A stretch of DNA of 64,000 bases, taken from Diploscapter coronatus (taxonomy: Eukaryota; Nematoda; Chromadorea; Rhabditida; Rhabditidae). The translations under genes were made by a program, and so were the position numbers. The stretch covers positions 52,095,249 to 52,159,248 of the forward strand of contig OZ038423.1 of the NCBI GenBank assembly GCA_964036155.1. The letters run 5' to 3'. The notes below the pieces were generated by a model, which searched no databases, had not been told where the DNA came from, and saw nothing but the letters and a program-made list of their open reading frames with translations. How positions within the stretch are numbered: the first letter of the stretch is position 1; the number at the start of each line of letters is the position of its first letter. Shown here piece after piece: positions 24,739 to 38,300 of the stretch.

Positions 24739-27700
24739 ATGGGGTTAGGCCGCTATATCAGCAGGAAGTACGTGTGGTTGGCGCAGTACCTGGCCTTCCT
24801 CGCCCTCCTCTACATCATCTTCTGCCTCGTCTCAAACAATCCCGATTCAAATCGGCTGTAAGTAAAACATTTGAAAATTTTCAAATCTATCTAAATTGAA
24901 AATTTCGAGATTTACCATTGAAATGAAAAGAATCCGTAAAAATTGTTTAAGCCTATTGGCGGCAGCAAAGTTAGCAAAGACTGCATTTCATTATCAAACT
25001 CCAAGCATTCAGATTCAAAAATAATCTAAAAAAATGAATTATTCGTAAATCTTTCCACTTTTTCAGAGAAGATCCAGATCTGGCAGAGCGTTTTCCCGGT
25101 CAAGTCGCCCGAGATGTGGTCATTCGAGAGAGTAAAATTGCAATCTGCTAGGGATGGCAAATGGAATGATGGTTAAAAATTCAGATCGAATACTGAGGGA
25201 GGAACACTCGAATGACGGAGTCGATCCTTTCGAGAAGTACAAGGGGCAGGACAAGATTGTGAGCCATTTTCCAATAATATTATTATATTTTGACTATTCT
25301 ATTTGCATATTTATCAAAAATCTGATCATTTTTTCGGACCTTTTGTAGTTGCCGCTCTTTTTTTTCAATTCTGTCAGACCTAACAAATAATGCTCCAGAG
25401 TTGGGAAGATCGTGAGAAGTATCGGGAAGAAATGAGCCGAGTTGGTCCCGGAGAACAAGGAAAGCCTGTCAACTTGCCTAAGGGAGATCCTAACGTCGAG
25501 AAGGAAGCGGTTTGTTGACGACCTTCTTTTCGAAAGATTTTGCCTGCGAATTTCCATTTTTGTTCAGCTGGCTCTGTACAAAGCAAATGGATACAACGCA
25601 TACATTTCCGACTTGATTTCCCTGAATCGGTCTGTCAAGGATCTGCGCAACTCGGGATGCAAGAACATGAAGTATTCTCCCAAACTGCCCACTGTGTCTG
25701 TCATCTTCCCATTTCATGAAGAGGTAAACAGGCATTTTTATCCATTTGATTTAATTAGTTTTCAAGAAAAGTAGATAAAGCCTCAGGCTTTGTTCATGCT
25801 AGATTTGGATAATCTTTGATTATTTATTCTCAGCACTTACAACACCAATCAGTATCGATCAGTTAACAAGTGGTAGCCGAAAAGATCCGTTAGTACCATT
25901 GCGTTAACCAACCACTCTGTAGTGATTTGTGAGAAAGCTAATTTGTATCAAGTCGGTACTTATCGGTAATCCAAACAAACAATACCGACTGTATTCCAAT
26001 TAGTTTTTTTTCAAAAATAATTGCCGATCGATGAAAACGACAAGTTGTCATATTAGCTCGTCTGATATTTTGAAAAGAAAACATTGCTTAGAAGAAACGA
26101 ATACACAAGGTACGGTTTCAGCACAACTCGACTCTGCTCCGTTCCGTATACTCGATCATAAATCGTTCCCCTGAGAATCTGCTTCGAGAAATCATTCTAG
26201 TGGACGACTTCAGCGAGAAACCATTTCTGGGAAAGCCTCTGGAGGAATTCTTCAAGAAAGCCAATATCGATCACATCGTTCGAGTTGTCAGGACTAAGTA
26301 AAAAGAACGTTTAAATTCGCCTATTTTCATGCGAATTTCCAGGAAGCGTGAAGGACTGATTCGTGCTCGACAACTCGGAGCTGAACAGGCTTCTGGAGAG
26401 GTTGATCTTTGAATTATTTTTCCAGGCTATGATTTGAAGCTTCAGGTGCTGATTTTCCTGGATGCACATTCGGAGGCGAATTACGGCTGGTTGCCTCCTT
26501 TGCTCGACCCAATTGCTGAGGATTATCGGTTTGTTTTATAATGTTCCAAAATCTTCCTTTTCTTCATTCAGAACTGTCGTATGCCCGTTTGTGGATGTGA
26601 TCGATTGCGAGACATACGAATTGAGGCCGCAGGATGAAGGAGCTAGAGGTATGATAAAAATTTTTAAATTCCATTTGAACTCCTTGAAAACCTCGAGTTA
26701 TTTGATTAGCATGAAAAATTCCTTTACCATCTTCTCTATTATACGTGACTTGAAAACTATTATATTCCAAATTGCAGTTTCATATTTATCTGATTATTCA
26801 GGATCTTTCGATTGGGCTTTCAATTACAAGCGTCTTCCTCTGACAAAGAAGGTTGTACCATTATATCTGTTTATTTTCAAGTGTATTTTTCTAGGACCGT
26901 GCCAACCCCACTCATCCCTTCCCTTCTCCTGTGATGGCCGGTGGATACTTCGCGATCTCGAAGAAGTGGTTCTGGGAATTGGGAGGGTATGATGAAGGTT
27001 AGATCAAATCAAATAAGCAAACGAAATAGTTGGCATTTTGAGGCCTGGACATTTGGGGAGGCGAGCAGTACGAGTTGAGCTTCAAGATCTGGCAGTGCCA
27101 TGGAAGGATGGTGGATGCGCCCTGCTCGCGAGTGGGACACATCTACCGGTGCAAGTACATGCCATTCAAGAATGCTGGAGTCGGGGACTTCATCTCGAGG
27201 AATTACAGGAGAGTTGCTGAGGTTGGATATTTTAATATTTGCGAATAATGAGTTTATCTTCTTTCACGAACGCCGTTTCCAGCGGCTTCTTGAAAAGGCG
27301 ATACATTGAAAAGGACATACACCTCTGAATAGGGATAGGGTTGAATAGGCTGCTCTTTGTCTAGAAAAGTTCAACTCCATATGCTTAACATTTTGATACT
27401 ATCATGGCCTACCTTCCTCTATTTCCAGCTCTTATATGATGTTATCGAATTTCTAAGGCGTACGTCTTTTTCAAGTGTATCCTTTTCAAGAAGCTTTTCC
27501 AGCTCCTTGAAATTTTTACCCATTTCGAGATAAAAATTAGGCGAAATGTTCAAATTAGCGCTGATTGAAGTGTATGTGAGCTTTCAAGGAAGCCATTTAT
27601 CTCATTTAGAAAATCTCGAAAGAATATTCATGACTATAATTTATCTTCAGGTGTGGATGGATGAATACAAACACCAGCTATTTAAACATCGCTCTGGGGT

Positions 27701-29079
27701 CGGCACAGTTGATACAGGTAAGTAAGAAAGTAGGAACAAGTAAAATATCCGATTTGCAGGAGATCTGACGAGGCAGAGAGAGGTCCGCGATAGACTTAAG
27801 TGCAAGTCGTTCGACTGGTTCATGAAGGAAATCGCTTTCGATCAGGACAAATACTACCCCGCTGTTGAGCCCAAACCTGCTGCCATGGGTAAGGAAACAT
27901 AGTTTGCAAACAGGGATGTTGTCTCGGACCCGGCCCGAAATTTTCGGACCGGTTCGTAAAATTTTGGCCCATCAACATCCCGGTTTGCAAATCGAAGTTT
28001 ATCTAGTTGGGATATTCAAGCTTGAGAATCAAATTTACTTTTCTCAGATAATTTCCGTGGAGTTTATTATTTTTAACCTACATTTGAGGTATCCAGCTTA
28101 ATCGAAATTCAAGATATCATTGAGTCGGGAGGACAATTGTATTAATTAAGGTGAAATCCGGAACGTGGGTACGAATAAATGTGTCGACACGATGTACAAG
28201 CAGTCAAATCAGCGATTCGGCCTCGAGAAATGCAAAAGTGATGATCCGAGTGTTGGAGGAGAGCAGGTTATCTATCTTTCTAATTGGGAATAGTTAAGTT
28301 TCTGCTAAATTTACCTGAAGACAGCCAATATCATTTGTAAAGTTGACTATTTTTCCCTACATCCACCAGTCTAAAGTTTGGTGAACTTGACAAACGGTGG
28401 CGGTAATCAGTAAATTAGTAAATTTTACAGAAAGTAAAAATATTTGTCATTCATGTGTAATTCCTTCAATTTTATTTCATTGTGAAAATTTTATGAGATT
28501 TGCTTCCAGAAATTGCGTCTGACTCGCTGGCACGACATCCGTCCAGAAGGCCGTTCGATTTGCTTCGACGTTTCGGTCTCTACAGACAAAGGGCCTGTTG
28601 TCCTGTTCGACTGCCACAGCATGAAGGGCAACCAGCTCTTCAAGTATCGCGTCAAGACTCAGCAACTCTATCATCCGGTTAGTCCATTATTCCGTTTGCA
28701 ATGCATTCTTTATTCTTGTTCAGGTGAGCGGCAATTGTTTGGGCGTAAACGACGATGGCGGCGGACAGCTCTTCATGCAAAAATGCGACGAGAATAAAAA
28801 CACGCAGAAGTGGAAATGGGGGGTGGGAATTCTAAAATTATCACTAGAAAATGTTTGCTTTTCTTCAATCAAGTCGAATCAAATTATCGTACAATCAATC
28901 TGTCCACTAAAATCAACGAATTATTGTGTACTTTAAAATCATCTAAAATTTGCTATTGAAGTTAGAGAAGTTTGTCTTTCGTTGAATGATAATTTGATAA
29001 ATATCTTTTCTATTTTCAGACACTAGATGAGCAGCTACTGGAAGAGAGACAGGCAGCCGAACCAAAGGAATTCGAATAA
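24739..29079 (+). CDS. Polypeptide N-acetylgalactosaminyltransferase
   Basis: Eighteen exons (24739..24857, 25067..25131, 25185..25258, 25399..25509, 25568..25723, 26122..26297, 26343..26400, 26446..26528, 26572..26648, 26802..26851, 26895..26997, 27043..27221, 27651..27717, 27760..27888, 28151..28266, 28510..28677, 28724..28822, 29020..29079) give 629 residues. It is a type II Golgi membrane enzyme: short cytosolic part, membrane anchor ([14 protein letters not shown]), stem, catalytic GT-A domain ([57 protein letters not shown]) and a C-terminal ricin-type lectin domain. It transfers GalNAc from UDP-GalNAc to Ser/Thr, starting mucin-type O-glycans. The metal-binding motif reads LDAHSE; Asp and His are kept, as is a further His in VGHIYR. 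It looks closest to the GALNT10/GLY-9 branch. The acceptor of exon 15 (TTAAG) is weak. Confidence 0.93.
27911..27982. mobile_element. hAT-type miniature element, copy 3, in a GalNAc-transferase intron
   Basis: About 72 bp starting CAGGGATGTTG and ending CAACATCCCG, with GTTTGCAAA repeated on both sides as an 8-9-bp target duplication. The interior is rich in CCCG and CGG words. It sits inside the intron 27889-28150. Confidence 0.75.
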
Positions 29080-30230
29080 TCAGATAATTTGAGAAAATTA
29101 GAAAAAAACAGCCTAAGTTCTCACTTGTTCTAGTCCACAGATCTACGCGATCATTTATCCAATTTGCCAAAAATCAAGGAATTACTGTGATTATCCTTCC
29201 TGTTACGCAACTGTATTATCGCGTCTTGTATTGTCCCATGCTCTTTCTCTGCTCATCTTCATGTATCCCGTATCCCGAGTGAGCAGACTGAGTAAGTATT
29301 CATCAAAACTAATCAGTATTGAATATTCAATCAAAGCGCATCTTTATCCACGTGTTTTACTCGAATCCAAAGTCTTGTTTAACAAAGTCAGAAAAGTGGT
29401 TACTTTGATAAGTTCTGTTAGACAAAACTTGACCTGTTTGATATTTATTTCTTGGCTACGGGGCATTATTTCATTGCTATGTAGATTCCTAATCCTCATA
29501 TTTATTTTGATTTATTATTGCTTGTTGTTTCCTATGAATGAATTTTATTAGCCTGTGACAGGACATTTATTTGTTGATTGTTTTACTTCACGTGTTTTTC
29601 CTCCCTCCTCACTTTGACGCAATGTTTTGTGAAAAAACTGTGATATGCAGAGCTAAAGCCTTTCTTTCTTTCCTCTCCCCTCTTCTAGGATGAATGAAAT
29701 TGTCTTATTTTTGAGCATTCAGATTCAAATAATAAAAAATTTATTGCTCTTTTAAATGCAATTTGAAAGATAACTGATATTCTTATTCGCGGCAAAGTCA
29801 ATATTGAGTTCTCGTTTTCTAAAAAAAGGTCAGATCACATTTAGAACTTTCATCCATTATGAGCTAACAGGTATTATGCCTCATGGAAAACTAAAAGTAT
29901 TCCATAAATACTAGCCCTTGAAGTTAAAAGTATTCCGGGCGTCCAACTAAATGATAAAACTGAGATATTGAATTTTAAACGTTTGCATGAATAATGATCT
30001 CACGTGAGCATAAATGCACATTATCTTCGGACACAATCTCCTATGATTTGCATTAGAAATATCGTCAAATTATGTGCAAGTATGACCCGCGAAATGCTCA
30101 TTTATTCAAATGTTCAAAATTCTATTTTTTCATCAAGTAGTCGGGCGAATATAATATTGTTAAGACATGGCATTTATAAATATAGACTTTGTCGCGAAAG
30201 TAAATGAAATGGAATGGGCATACTCGAAAT
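29080..30230. other. Convergent intergenic region
   Basis: About 1.15 kb between the convergent GalNAc-transferase and PPM1H-type genes, presumably both 3'UTRs. One open frame at 29231-29551 has no splice or domain support. No RNA gene is seen. Confidence 0.45.
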
Positions 30231-33200
30231 TCAGGTGAGACTGAGTGGCTCGTCGTCCTCCTCCTCGACAGGAGCAGGAGCGATACAGTTGCTGAGGGGA
30301 ATGACGAACACTGTTATGTCGTCTGTTGAGGCATGGCCTCCATTGGTCATCGCCCACCGATTGCAGTGCGTCGAGGAGGGCTGGCCACGGGCTGCCGATG
30401 CAAGTTCTTGGGCTGCCATACTGTAGCTGCAATGTGGAACTTCGTGAAAGACAACAACTAAAGTATTGTTTTGATCAGGACGAATGTAAATTCGCTTATC
30501 GGAAAGGGCTCAATGAATAAAAATACACACATTTCTTTTCAAGGAAACAATTCTTTTTCCCATCTCCCTTTCTGAGTTTTGATTACTCGCATATTTCCTA
30601 CATTGAGTTTTTATAAACAAACTTCCAGTTCGTTTGACCAAAACAATAGTTACCGTGATAGATCAGAAGGTTCAGTTGATGCCAGAGCGGATCTGACAAT
30701 CATCTTGGCATCCTCGTTCGAAATCACGTCCCACACTCCGTCTGAGGCCAGAACTATCACATCCTTGTCACAAATCGAGGGGAGATCTCGAACATTCAAA
30801 ACTGCTATCTGAAACAAATAATTGGAAACTTGAGTGGGTGAAAATAACTTGGAATTTTCGGAATTGGGACGAGAATTTACAAGAAAAATATGATAAAGAA
30901 AAGTTTCGAAACAAGCTACTGCACACTTCTTATTGATAAAGAATTGATCTTACGAGTCCTTACTTCAGGGACTGGAGATAGAAACGGCTTTATAGGAAGT
31001 CTCTCTTCGACTGTGAATAAATGATGATCTCCGAAACCTCGTGAAACACCGATTGTATTGAGCAACCGTTTCTGCAAAGATAAAATGATGATAGCAGGAA
31101 CGATGAAATGAAGTTCACCTTGAATGTAGATGAGCTAATTAATGGGGATCGTAGATCATATTCCTTTACTATTTTTGTGGCCCACCCATCCATAAACCAA
31201 TCTCTATTGTTGAACATTTTTCAAATAGCTCAAAAATCAACTAACCTGTAGAGAACTTTAGACTTCAAGTCAGACTTTGTGAGTCGCCGTGAATACTCGA
31301 GTCTTGAAAAGTGGTGACCAATTAGAGATGGATTCTGATAGGCCTGAATCGAAATGAGAAAGAGAATCATTTTACCGTTTAAAGACGAAAATTAACTCCC
31401 AAAATGCTATTTTCCCGATCTTTCCAATTCAACAATCTTTAAAACCTCACTTACGAGTGTCTGTAATCGCTTTCGCTCAGATGCAGGGTTGAGATCCTTG
31501 CTGAGTTGCCTGCATTCTTCACTCGTTGCTAGAACTGCTCTACAGTCTCCAGCATTTGCTGAAAAGTTTGAAATTCTAATCAAAGACGTTTATTTTGATT
31601 AACCTATGTAAATTTTTCCCAAGAAAACAACAGCACAAATCGCAGCACAACCCCCTGGCAATTTCCAATTCTGCTTATCGTCTCCTATTTGATCGTCCTA
31701 AATGGGAGACTAAAGTTTCAGAAACACTTAATTCAAACTAGCCATATCCATGAATGCCGTTTCCAATGCTCCACAAACCAACTGACTGCTTGTAATCGAT
31801 TCTTTGTCACTCTAATCAAATTAATAGAGTTATAGAAAAGAGGTACTAACCTGCGAGATACTGTAAGATGAAGTCGTCCTGTTTATCATCATTGCTTCCT
31901 GTCTGTCCAGTTGTAAAATCATATCCAATACTTCTTCCAGTCGAGTCTGAAAATCCGGTTTCAATTATCCCGAATAAATTATTTAATATGTAAATTCCGG
32001 AACAAATTAAAACTCAAAGAATAAGTAAGATGAAAAGGATTTCGATTGAAGTAGGAAATTATGTACATTTTCTCAAATGCTATGTATCACGCTTCGATGA
32101 TGAACAGATCTAGAGAGGACGATCGTCAGAAACCCCTTGCGATCTACCCCCAGTATATTTTTTAGACAATTTCACTCTAATTTGTAATTAGCCTAAATTT
32201 TCACCGATGCGACCTGGTATCATAACTATAAATTCGCTCGTGCGAGACTCGCCTCCTATAGTTTATTTTCGTCTGACAAAAGTGCTCCCTAGGTCTGTGT
32301 ATGGACGAAGTTCATATAAAAAAAGTCAGAATATACTCACTTTAATATGTTCATGCAGACATTTTCTAGCGACAATCGCGGCCCCCGCCCCTGCGTGACC
32401 ATCGAAAATTCCAAATAGAGCTGTATCTGCTCGAGGTGCGAATAAATCGTTCTTCTGAAATCATAGCTTTTTTTAGTCTCGAATAAAGAATTAAATTTAT
32501 CGACTTACCGAATCACTCGACCCAGGTGATAAAAGATCATCGTCATATTCCGAGTTTCTAAAAATAAATTAATAATTAAAAAAAGATTAAAACTAGCCTC
32601 TTGTATCTTCCATCTCCATTCTCAGCCTTGACTTCATTGCAAGCTTGTATCAGAGACATCATCTTCGCAGCAGCCTGATCTTCATTTCTCTGTGTCTTTC
32701 CTGCATTTATGCACTCAGCATAGCCCGCATTCAGAGGCATTTTGGAGAGGCATTTCGAGCACAGAATCGGTCGAATTGTCTGGTCGCTCGCGAGGTTGAT
32801 TTCTTCGTCAGAAAAATAGAGAAACTCCGGCCGACTGTAGGGATACTCCTGCTTTTCAACCAGATCTGCAATGAGTTTTGATGAAAGATGTAAAGCAATT
32901 GAAAATATCGATCCAGTAAAGTTGCGAGCATGATGAGTTGTAACAGGAATGAGTTGGAATTTCGATTATGACTTTCAAATTTCCCATTCTAACCCATCTT
33001 CAATTCCGAGTCGCAATTTTTTTACACTTCTGGGATCGATTCGGTATCAAAATTTTCTGAATCCAAAATCGGAATGAAAATAAATGGCCTCGGGTCGCTA
33101 AGCTTACAAACTTCTATTTCAAACCTTAGAAAAAGGAGCTTACTTGGTATCAATCCATAGACAAGTGGGCTGTTTCCCACATCGACGACCATGCCGATCC

Positions 33201-33309
33201 TTTGTGCTTGTTCCGCCTCGCTTCCCTTGACTCCATTCTGTGTCTCTGTCGAATTGAATCTATTGCCCCTCGCCACTGCACTCGCAATTCGATTCGCTAT
33301 TGCATCCAT
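30231..33309 (-). CDS. PP2C-family Ser/Thr phosphatase, PPM1H/J/M type
   Basis: Thirteen exons (33309..33144, 32865..32598, 32557..32509, 32454..32341, 31946..31851, 31811..31743, 31697..31604, 31558..31455, 31343..31246, 31203..31119, 31071..30964, 30808..30654, 30426..30231) give 533 residues, close to vertebrate PPM1H. PP2C metal-binding motifs are present: FGIFDGHAGAGAA, NAGDCRAV, LASDGVWDVISNED and STDDITVFVIPL. The stretches GVSRGFGDHHLF and YSMAAQELASAARG match the PPM1H subgroup, which dephosphorylates Rab GTPases in mammals; substrates here are inferred only. Two introns (32558..32597 and 31698..31742) have GC donors with the identical sequence GCTAGTTT; no GT donor keeps the frame. 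The start at 33309 is the first ATG in frame. Confidence 0.92.
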
Positions 33310-34110
33310 TTTCGACAGTCAGTTGGCATTTAACTGAAATTTACATTTTTTTCCGAAAGTAAGGAAAGCTCAAATCAAGAAGCTGCTGAAATGAAAAATT
33401 TTGAATCGTTGAAAATGGCAAAGTGGTTGCGAAAATTTTGAGAAGCAAAGACGAAGACAAAAATAACAAAGTCGATGGACAAATTGAGCAAGTATCAGAT
33501 CCGAATGGATGAATGGATGCATTCCCAACTCTGTCCAGCTCAGAGCTCGTCATTTCAGCCGCATTCTCTTCATTCCTTTCCCTTCCTTCTCCATCCTCTT
33601 CTGCTTCAGCTTTTGCCAGTGCCTTTGCTCTTATTGATTCTCAGCCCTCAAGCCTTCTTTGATTCATTTCAGTCACTTCAAAAAAGAAGTAATTACTTTT
33701 TTCGTTGAAAAAGCTCGATTTCGCTAAATTTATTATATTCTAATTTTTTCAGAAGAAATTTTCTTTGTTTCAAAAGCTTTTTCAATAAATTTCGATAACT
33801 CTTTCATTTTTCTTCCCTCTTTCATTCTCTCTAGTCTCCGCCCACCTCCCTTGCAAATGTCTGCCGCGGTCTTGCAGTTTCTTCTTTTACACTTGCATTG
33901 GCCTAAAATGAATTGTTAAAATTTTGTTTGCTTTTTATAGTTGCTTAATTAGGGTAATTAAATTATCTATGCTGAAGCTAAGCTAGCTGATATCATCTAC
34001 TCGCTATCTTATCACTTTTTTAACCAAATTTTATTCTCTTTTGACTCGAAATTAATTAGTTTGTTTTTAAATTTTTATTTATTTTAAAAATAATCTATTT
34101 TGTAGGCAAG
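33310..34110. promoter_or_regulatory. Divergent promoter region, PPM1H-type gene and RPL34
   Basis: About 800 bp between two divergent start codons. The half next to RPL34 contains a C-rich patch near 33835-33880 and long T-rich runs. Specific factor sites cannot be assigned by eye. Confidence 0.45.
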
Positions 34111-35332
34111 ATGTCGCAGAGAGTGACGTACCGTCGTCGTCTGTCGTACAACACCCGCTCAAACAGGAGGAAAATCGTGAAGACGCCAGGCGGCAGACTT
34201 GTCTATCAGTACCTCAAGAAGAGAGGCGCCATCCCCAAGTGCAGGGACACCGGAGTCAAACTCCACGGTGTACGTTTTTTATTGAGATTCTTCAAATAAT
34301 TTAAGATTTCTGAATCAAAAATCAAGTTCACGTTTTTTTTAAAGTATTCTTGATAACCGAAGATTAGAAGCTTGGCAATTTTAATTGAAAAATTTTCTCT
34401 CAAAATATTCTATCCTTTCGACGAGAAACCCTTTCAATGTCTATCAACTATATTTGCAGATCACCCCCGCCCGCCCTCGTGAACTGTCGCGTCTGCAGAA
34501 GCACCAGAGAACCGTCACTCGCGCCTATGGAGGCTGTCTGTCTGCCAACGCTGTCAAGGTATATTTCAAGATGATTTTCATTAAAACATGCTCAAAATAT
34601 AAGATCAAGCTGTTGAATTAGAAGTGTAGTGGTTGACCTTCTTGACAACGGAGCTTTTTGAAGTGTCCGTCACTGATTTGGCTGATTTTTGCATCTCAGA
34701 AGTATTCCAATGCGTATATCATGATCTAAAGTCAGAAAGTGCTGGTGTGATATTTCCGGGTAAAAGCCATTCTTGATTTAGTAAAACAATGCATGCTAGT
34801 TTGTATTTAATTCAATTTCGCATGCTATTTCCTCGTTCGTAAAACGGTGTTCGGGGTTTTTTGCCCGAATTCGTAAACTTGAGCACTTTCTGACTTCGAA
34901 ATTGGTCTAAGCATCAAAATACCTCGGGTGCAACAATCAGCCGAATAGAGGCGAGACACCACAAAGTTTCCTATTAAACAAAATTCTAAATTTTCAACTA
35001 TTCATAAACAGTAAAAAAATTCCCTATGTAGGGATCGAGTATTCGAATTTAAACCGCCGAAATGCATATTTATAATGAATCATAGCTCTTAACAGCACTG
35101 CTTTTTCAATTTTTATTTGATTTAACAAAAGTTGCGCAACTGAACAAGTCTTTATATTTCTAGATAATTAAGCCAGGAAAATTCAGCTCATGTTTCGGAA
35201 AATAAAAAAAAACCCCTTTTCATTTCCTTTCAAATAAATCGCTCGTTTCTTCAGGAGCGCATCACCCGTGCCTTTTTGATTGAAGAGCAGAAGATCGTGA
35301 ACCGCGTGCTCAAGTCCAGGAAGCCCGAATAG
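34111..35332 (+). CDS. rpl-34: 60S ribosomal protein L34 (eL34)
   Basis: Three exons: 34111..34269, 34460..34558 and 35255..35332, giving 111 residues. The start [18 protein letters not shown], the [14 protein letters not shown] block, and IPKCRDTG with later YGGC are typical of eL34. The second intron (34559-35254) is unusually long for this gene and contains a foldback element. AATAAA lies at 35398-35403. It is a component of the large ribosomal subunit. Confidence 0.96.
34720..34900. repeat. Foldback element in RPL34 intron 2
   Basis: AAGTCAGAAAGTGCT near 34729-34743 recurs as its exact reverse complement at 34882-34896. Inside that pair, CGGGTAAAAGCC matches the reverse complement of a GGTTTTTTGCCCG segment imperfectly, so the unit can form a long hairpin. 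It could be a miniature element or a structured intronic RNA. Confidence 0.6.
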
Positions 35333-38300
35333 ACCTTCACTTCGGCCGCCCTTCACATCTAATTTCTCTTTCACACGTTTGTTTTTGTTTTTCAACCAAT
35401 AAATTGTTATGGTTTCGTAAATGCTTGAACAACTTTTAAACGAGAATTATTTATTGATTTTCAACAAATTCAAAAAGGATGAACATAACCATGAAATGTA
35501 CTTTCTAAAATATATAGGCTTTGGAAGGTCAGCCACTTGTTGTATTTGGTAGAAGCTGACTCGAATATCACTCGCAAGTCAATTTCAAGTCGAATGATAC
35601 CAATTTTTATAGCATACCATTCGAGCACCACTTGGGTGATGTTTCTAATTCGTTTGATTTGCGGAAAGTTATGAGTTTTTGTCATTTTCGTAGGGGCGAC
35701 CCGTTCAAATCATCACACACTACATACCATTATAAATAGCCTCGAAGTGTCTTCACAAAAGTTGCTTAGTTTTTCATGCTCTATCGATTGGTATGTATAT
35801 TGTGATGTTTCCTTTGGAATTTTGAAATTTCGACTTTTGGCTGACCCACTTCGGATGACCATAGCTCGCTTAGCCCACCCCTAGGTGCCTAGTTTTTTGG
35901 CCTAAAATATACAGAATTATCAGAAGAATAAAAATAAATGATAAAAACTGCTAAAATTTCCAGAAGGCGCTATTTTCTGCAAAAATAGTAGATTCTAAGA
36001 AAGCAATTTTGACTTTGGGATCCCCTCCCGTACCCAGCAAGTGGCTGACCTCTCTAAACCAATATATTTTTAGAAACTACAATGTATTAGTGTTATCGTA
36101 CTTTTTAAATTTTTCGAATATCTTTTATAGCAAAAAAGTTTTCTTTGTACCTTCGGACGGGTGTCAAATCGTCAAAACTCTCAACTTTGACCCCCACCTA
36201 GCCCCGCCCACTTTTGGGGACGGGACCTAACTTTTCGTTTTTTATGTACAGGCTCTATAGGGGTATCCAACCATATTACCCTTTTTGGGTTTCGAGAGCT
36301 TTTTATACCTGTGCCTAGGTACCCATAGTTTTGTCTCATTCTTACAAAGAATAACTCTTAAAAATATTTTGTTTAAAAAATTCTGTAACCAAATCCAATA
36401 TTTATTTTATAGTAATTTCAAAGTAAACTTTTCAAAATGTATATAGTAGAAACAGTTAACCGATTTCCTGTGAACAGTTATTGTTGACACTCCGCACTCA
36501 GTTTGATTACACGCCCCATGAGTAGTTTTATCCCGGTATGTTACATATCATTTTGAAGTCCTTATATAGGGGCATAATAGTTTGTTTTTTTTATTTTCGT
36601 AATAAATTCGAATTTTGGGTGAAAAAGTGTCAAAAATGGTTAAAAAAAACCGAGTTTATGCTAATTTCGACAATCTTTTGAAGTCGAAATTGAAAGTAGA
36701 TTTTTTCTGTGAAAGCTTCATAGTCGATTTGGGTAGTTTACCTGAGAATCTGATCTTAAAATTAAAATTTGAAAATTTGGCCTTTCTTGAAAAATGTATA
36801 CATCTATATAATAGAGGTAGTTAACGCTAATTGAAGTATCGGAGAATTTCACACGTTCTTTCTCTCCTTCGAAAGGGGGAGACTTGACCTCTACATAACG
36901 TACAACAGGAACCGAAACTTTTAGCTGCCAATAACGAAAACGTCGAAAAGCGTTCATTGTAAGATAGAGATAAGGAGTGTAATGCGTGTAAAAGTTTACA
37001 TTTTGCAGATGAGTATAAGTCAAAAAGTAATACGTATGATTCTCGCTGTTCTTACGGTAAATTTGTAGAAGATAAGCTCAATGATTTTCCGCCAACGTTG
37101 TAGGAGCTGTTTATGCGTGAACACGAATTTAGCACAAATTCTCACGAAAATATTTGAAACGTTAATAGTGCGTTTGCATTTGGTAGTGTGAAAGCAGAAA
37201 CTGGCAATTTTCCTTCGGGATCGCAATGTTTCAGGGTTCACGGTCAAATACATCATCTCGCAAATACGTCTCTTACGCCTAACATAAACGAAGTTCCATT
37301 TACAAGTTTCGCTGAAAGAATGTTCACAAATGGATTTAAGTTAGAAGTGTCGTAATACGAACTGATGAAGGCAAACCAGGAAATTACGCCAATATAATTT
37401 CGAGCTGAGTAAAAACGCGAGCTGCAGAGCAGCCCTAGCCCACCTCAGCTGGCTAGTTTATGTTACAAAGTTTGAAAGTTCGTTCATCTTCGTATTCTCT
37501 TGACCCAGATAATGTTTTTAGAAAGGGGAGATTGATAAAACAGAAAGAATGCCGTGAAAAAGGTTTTATCAATGAAAGTTAAAAGGGAAATGAAGTGAAT
37601 TGCAGAAAGTAGCACGAAGTAGAATGGAGGAAGGATTGGACAATAAAAATGTTTAGCTATTTTGTTGAGAAAGTGTTATTCGTTCAAAATCACTTGAGCA
37701 TTTGTATTTTCTAAAATAAAGTCCCCAAATTGTTTATTTGAAAATGTCCAATTTGGCAGGTTTTTTATCGATTAGTTTTTCTTCTTTTTATTCACTTTTC
37801 TCAAAGGCAAAAGCCGGAAAGATTGGGCAAAGACTATTTCCTAATCGCTGACATAGCTATTACGAGGAATGGCGTTGAAAGAAACCTCTCGGAAGGCAGC
37901 ATTGAAGATAATCGTTAATCTTGAGAAATTTCTAAAAGAAAAAAAATCCAACTTAATTTTAATCAGAATTTGAATTTGGTTTACAAACTTTGAAAGCGAT
38001 GAGCCAATTTATCCGGTCGATCGATGACCTTTAGAGTGTCAGAATTTCATTTAAAATTAATGTATAACAAATCATAAAAGATGAGATTTCATTTTAATCT
38101 ATTTTAATTTCAATTTGTTAAAAATAAATGCCAGAATAGGTTGAATTTGCAGGAAATGTTGTAATAAACTGAAGAGGTTTGATCTGATGTACTAATCTCT
38201 GATCATGTCATTTGAAATTGTCATGCAATTGAAATAAATTATTGAACATTTGTCTGTTAAATATTCTTAATCAAATCCTATTCTTGATTCTATCGTTGAC

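Noticed and set aside
29231..29551. Open frame of 106 codons after the GalNAc-transferase stop
   Set aside because: AT-rich, no domain, and positioned where a 3'UTR is expected.
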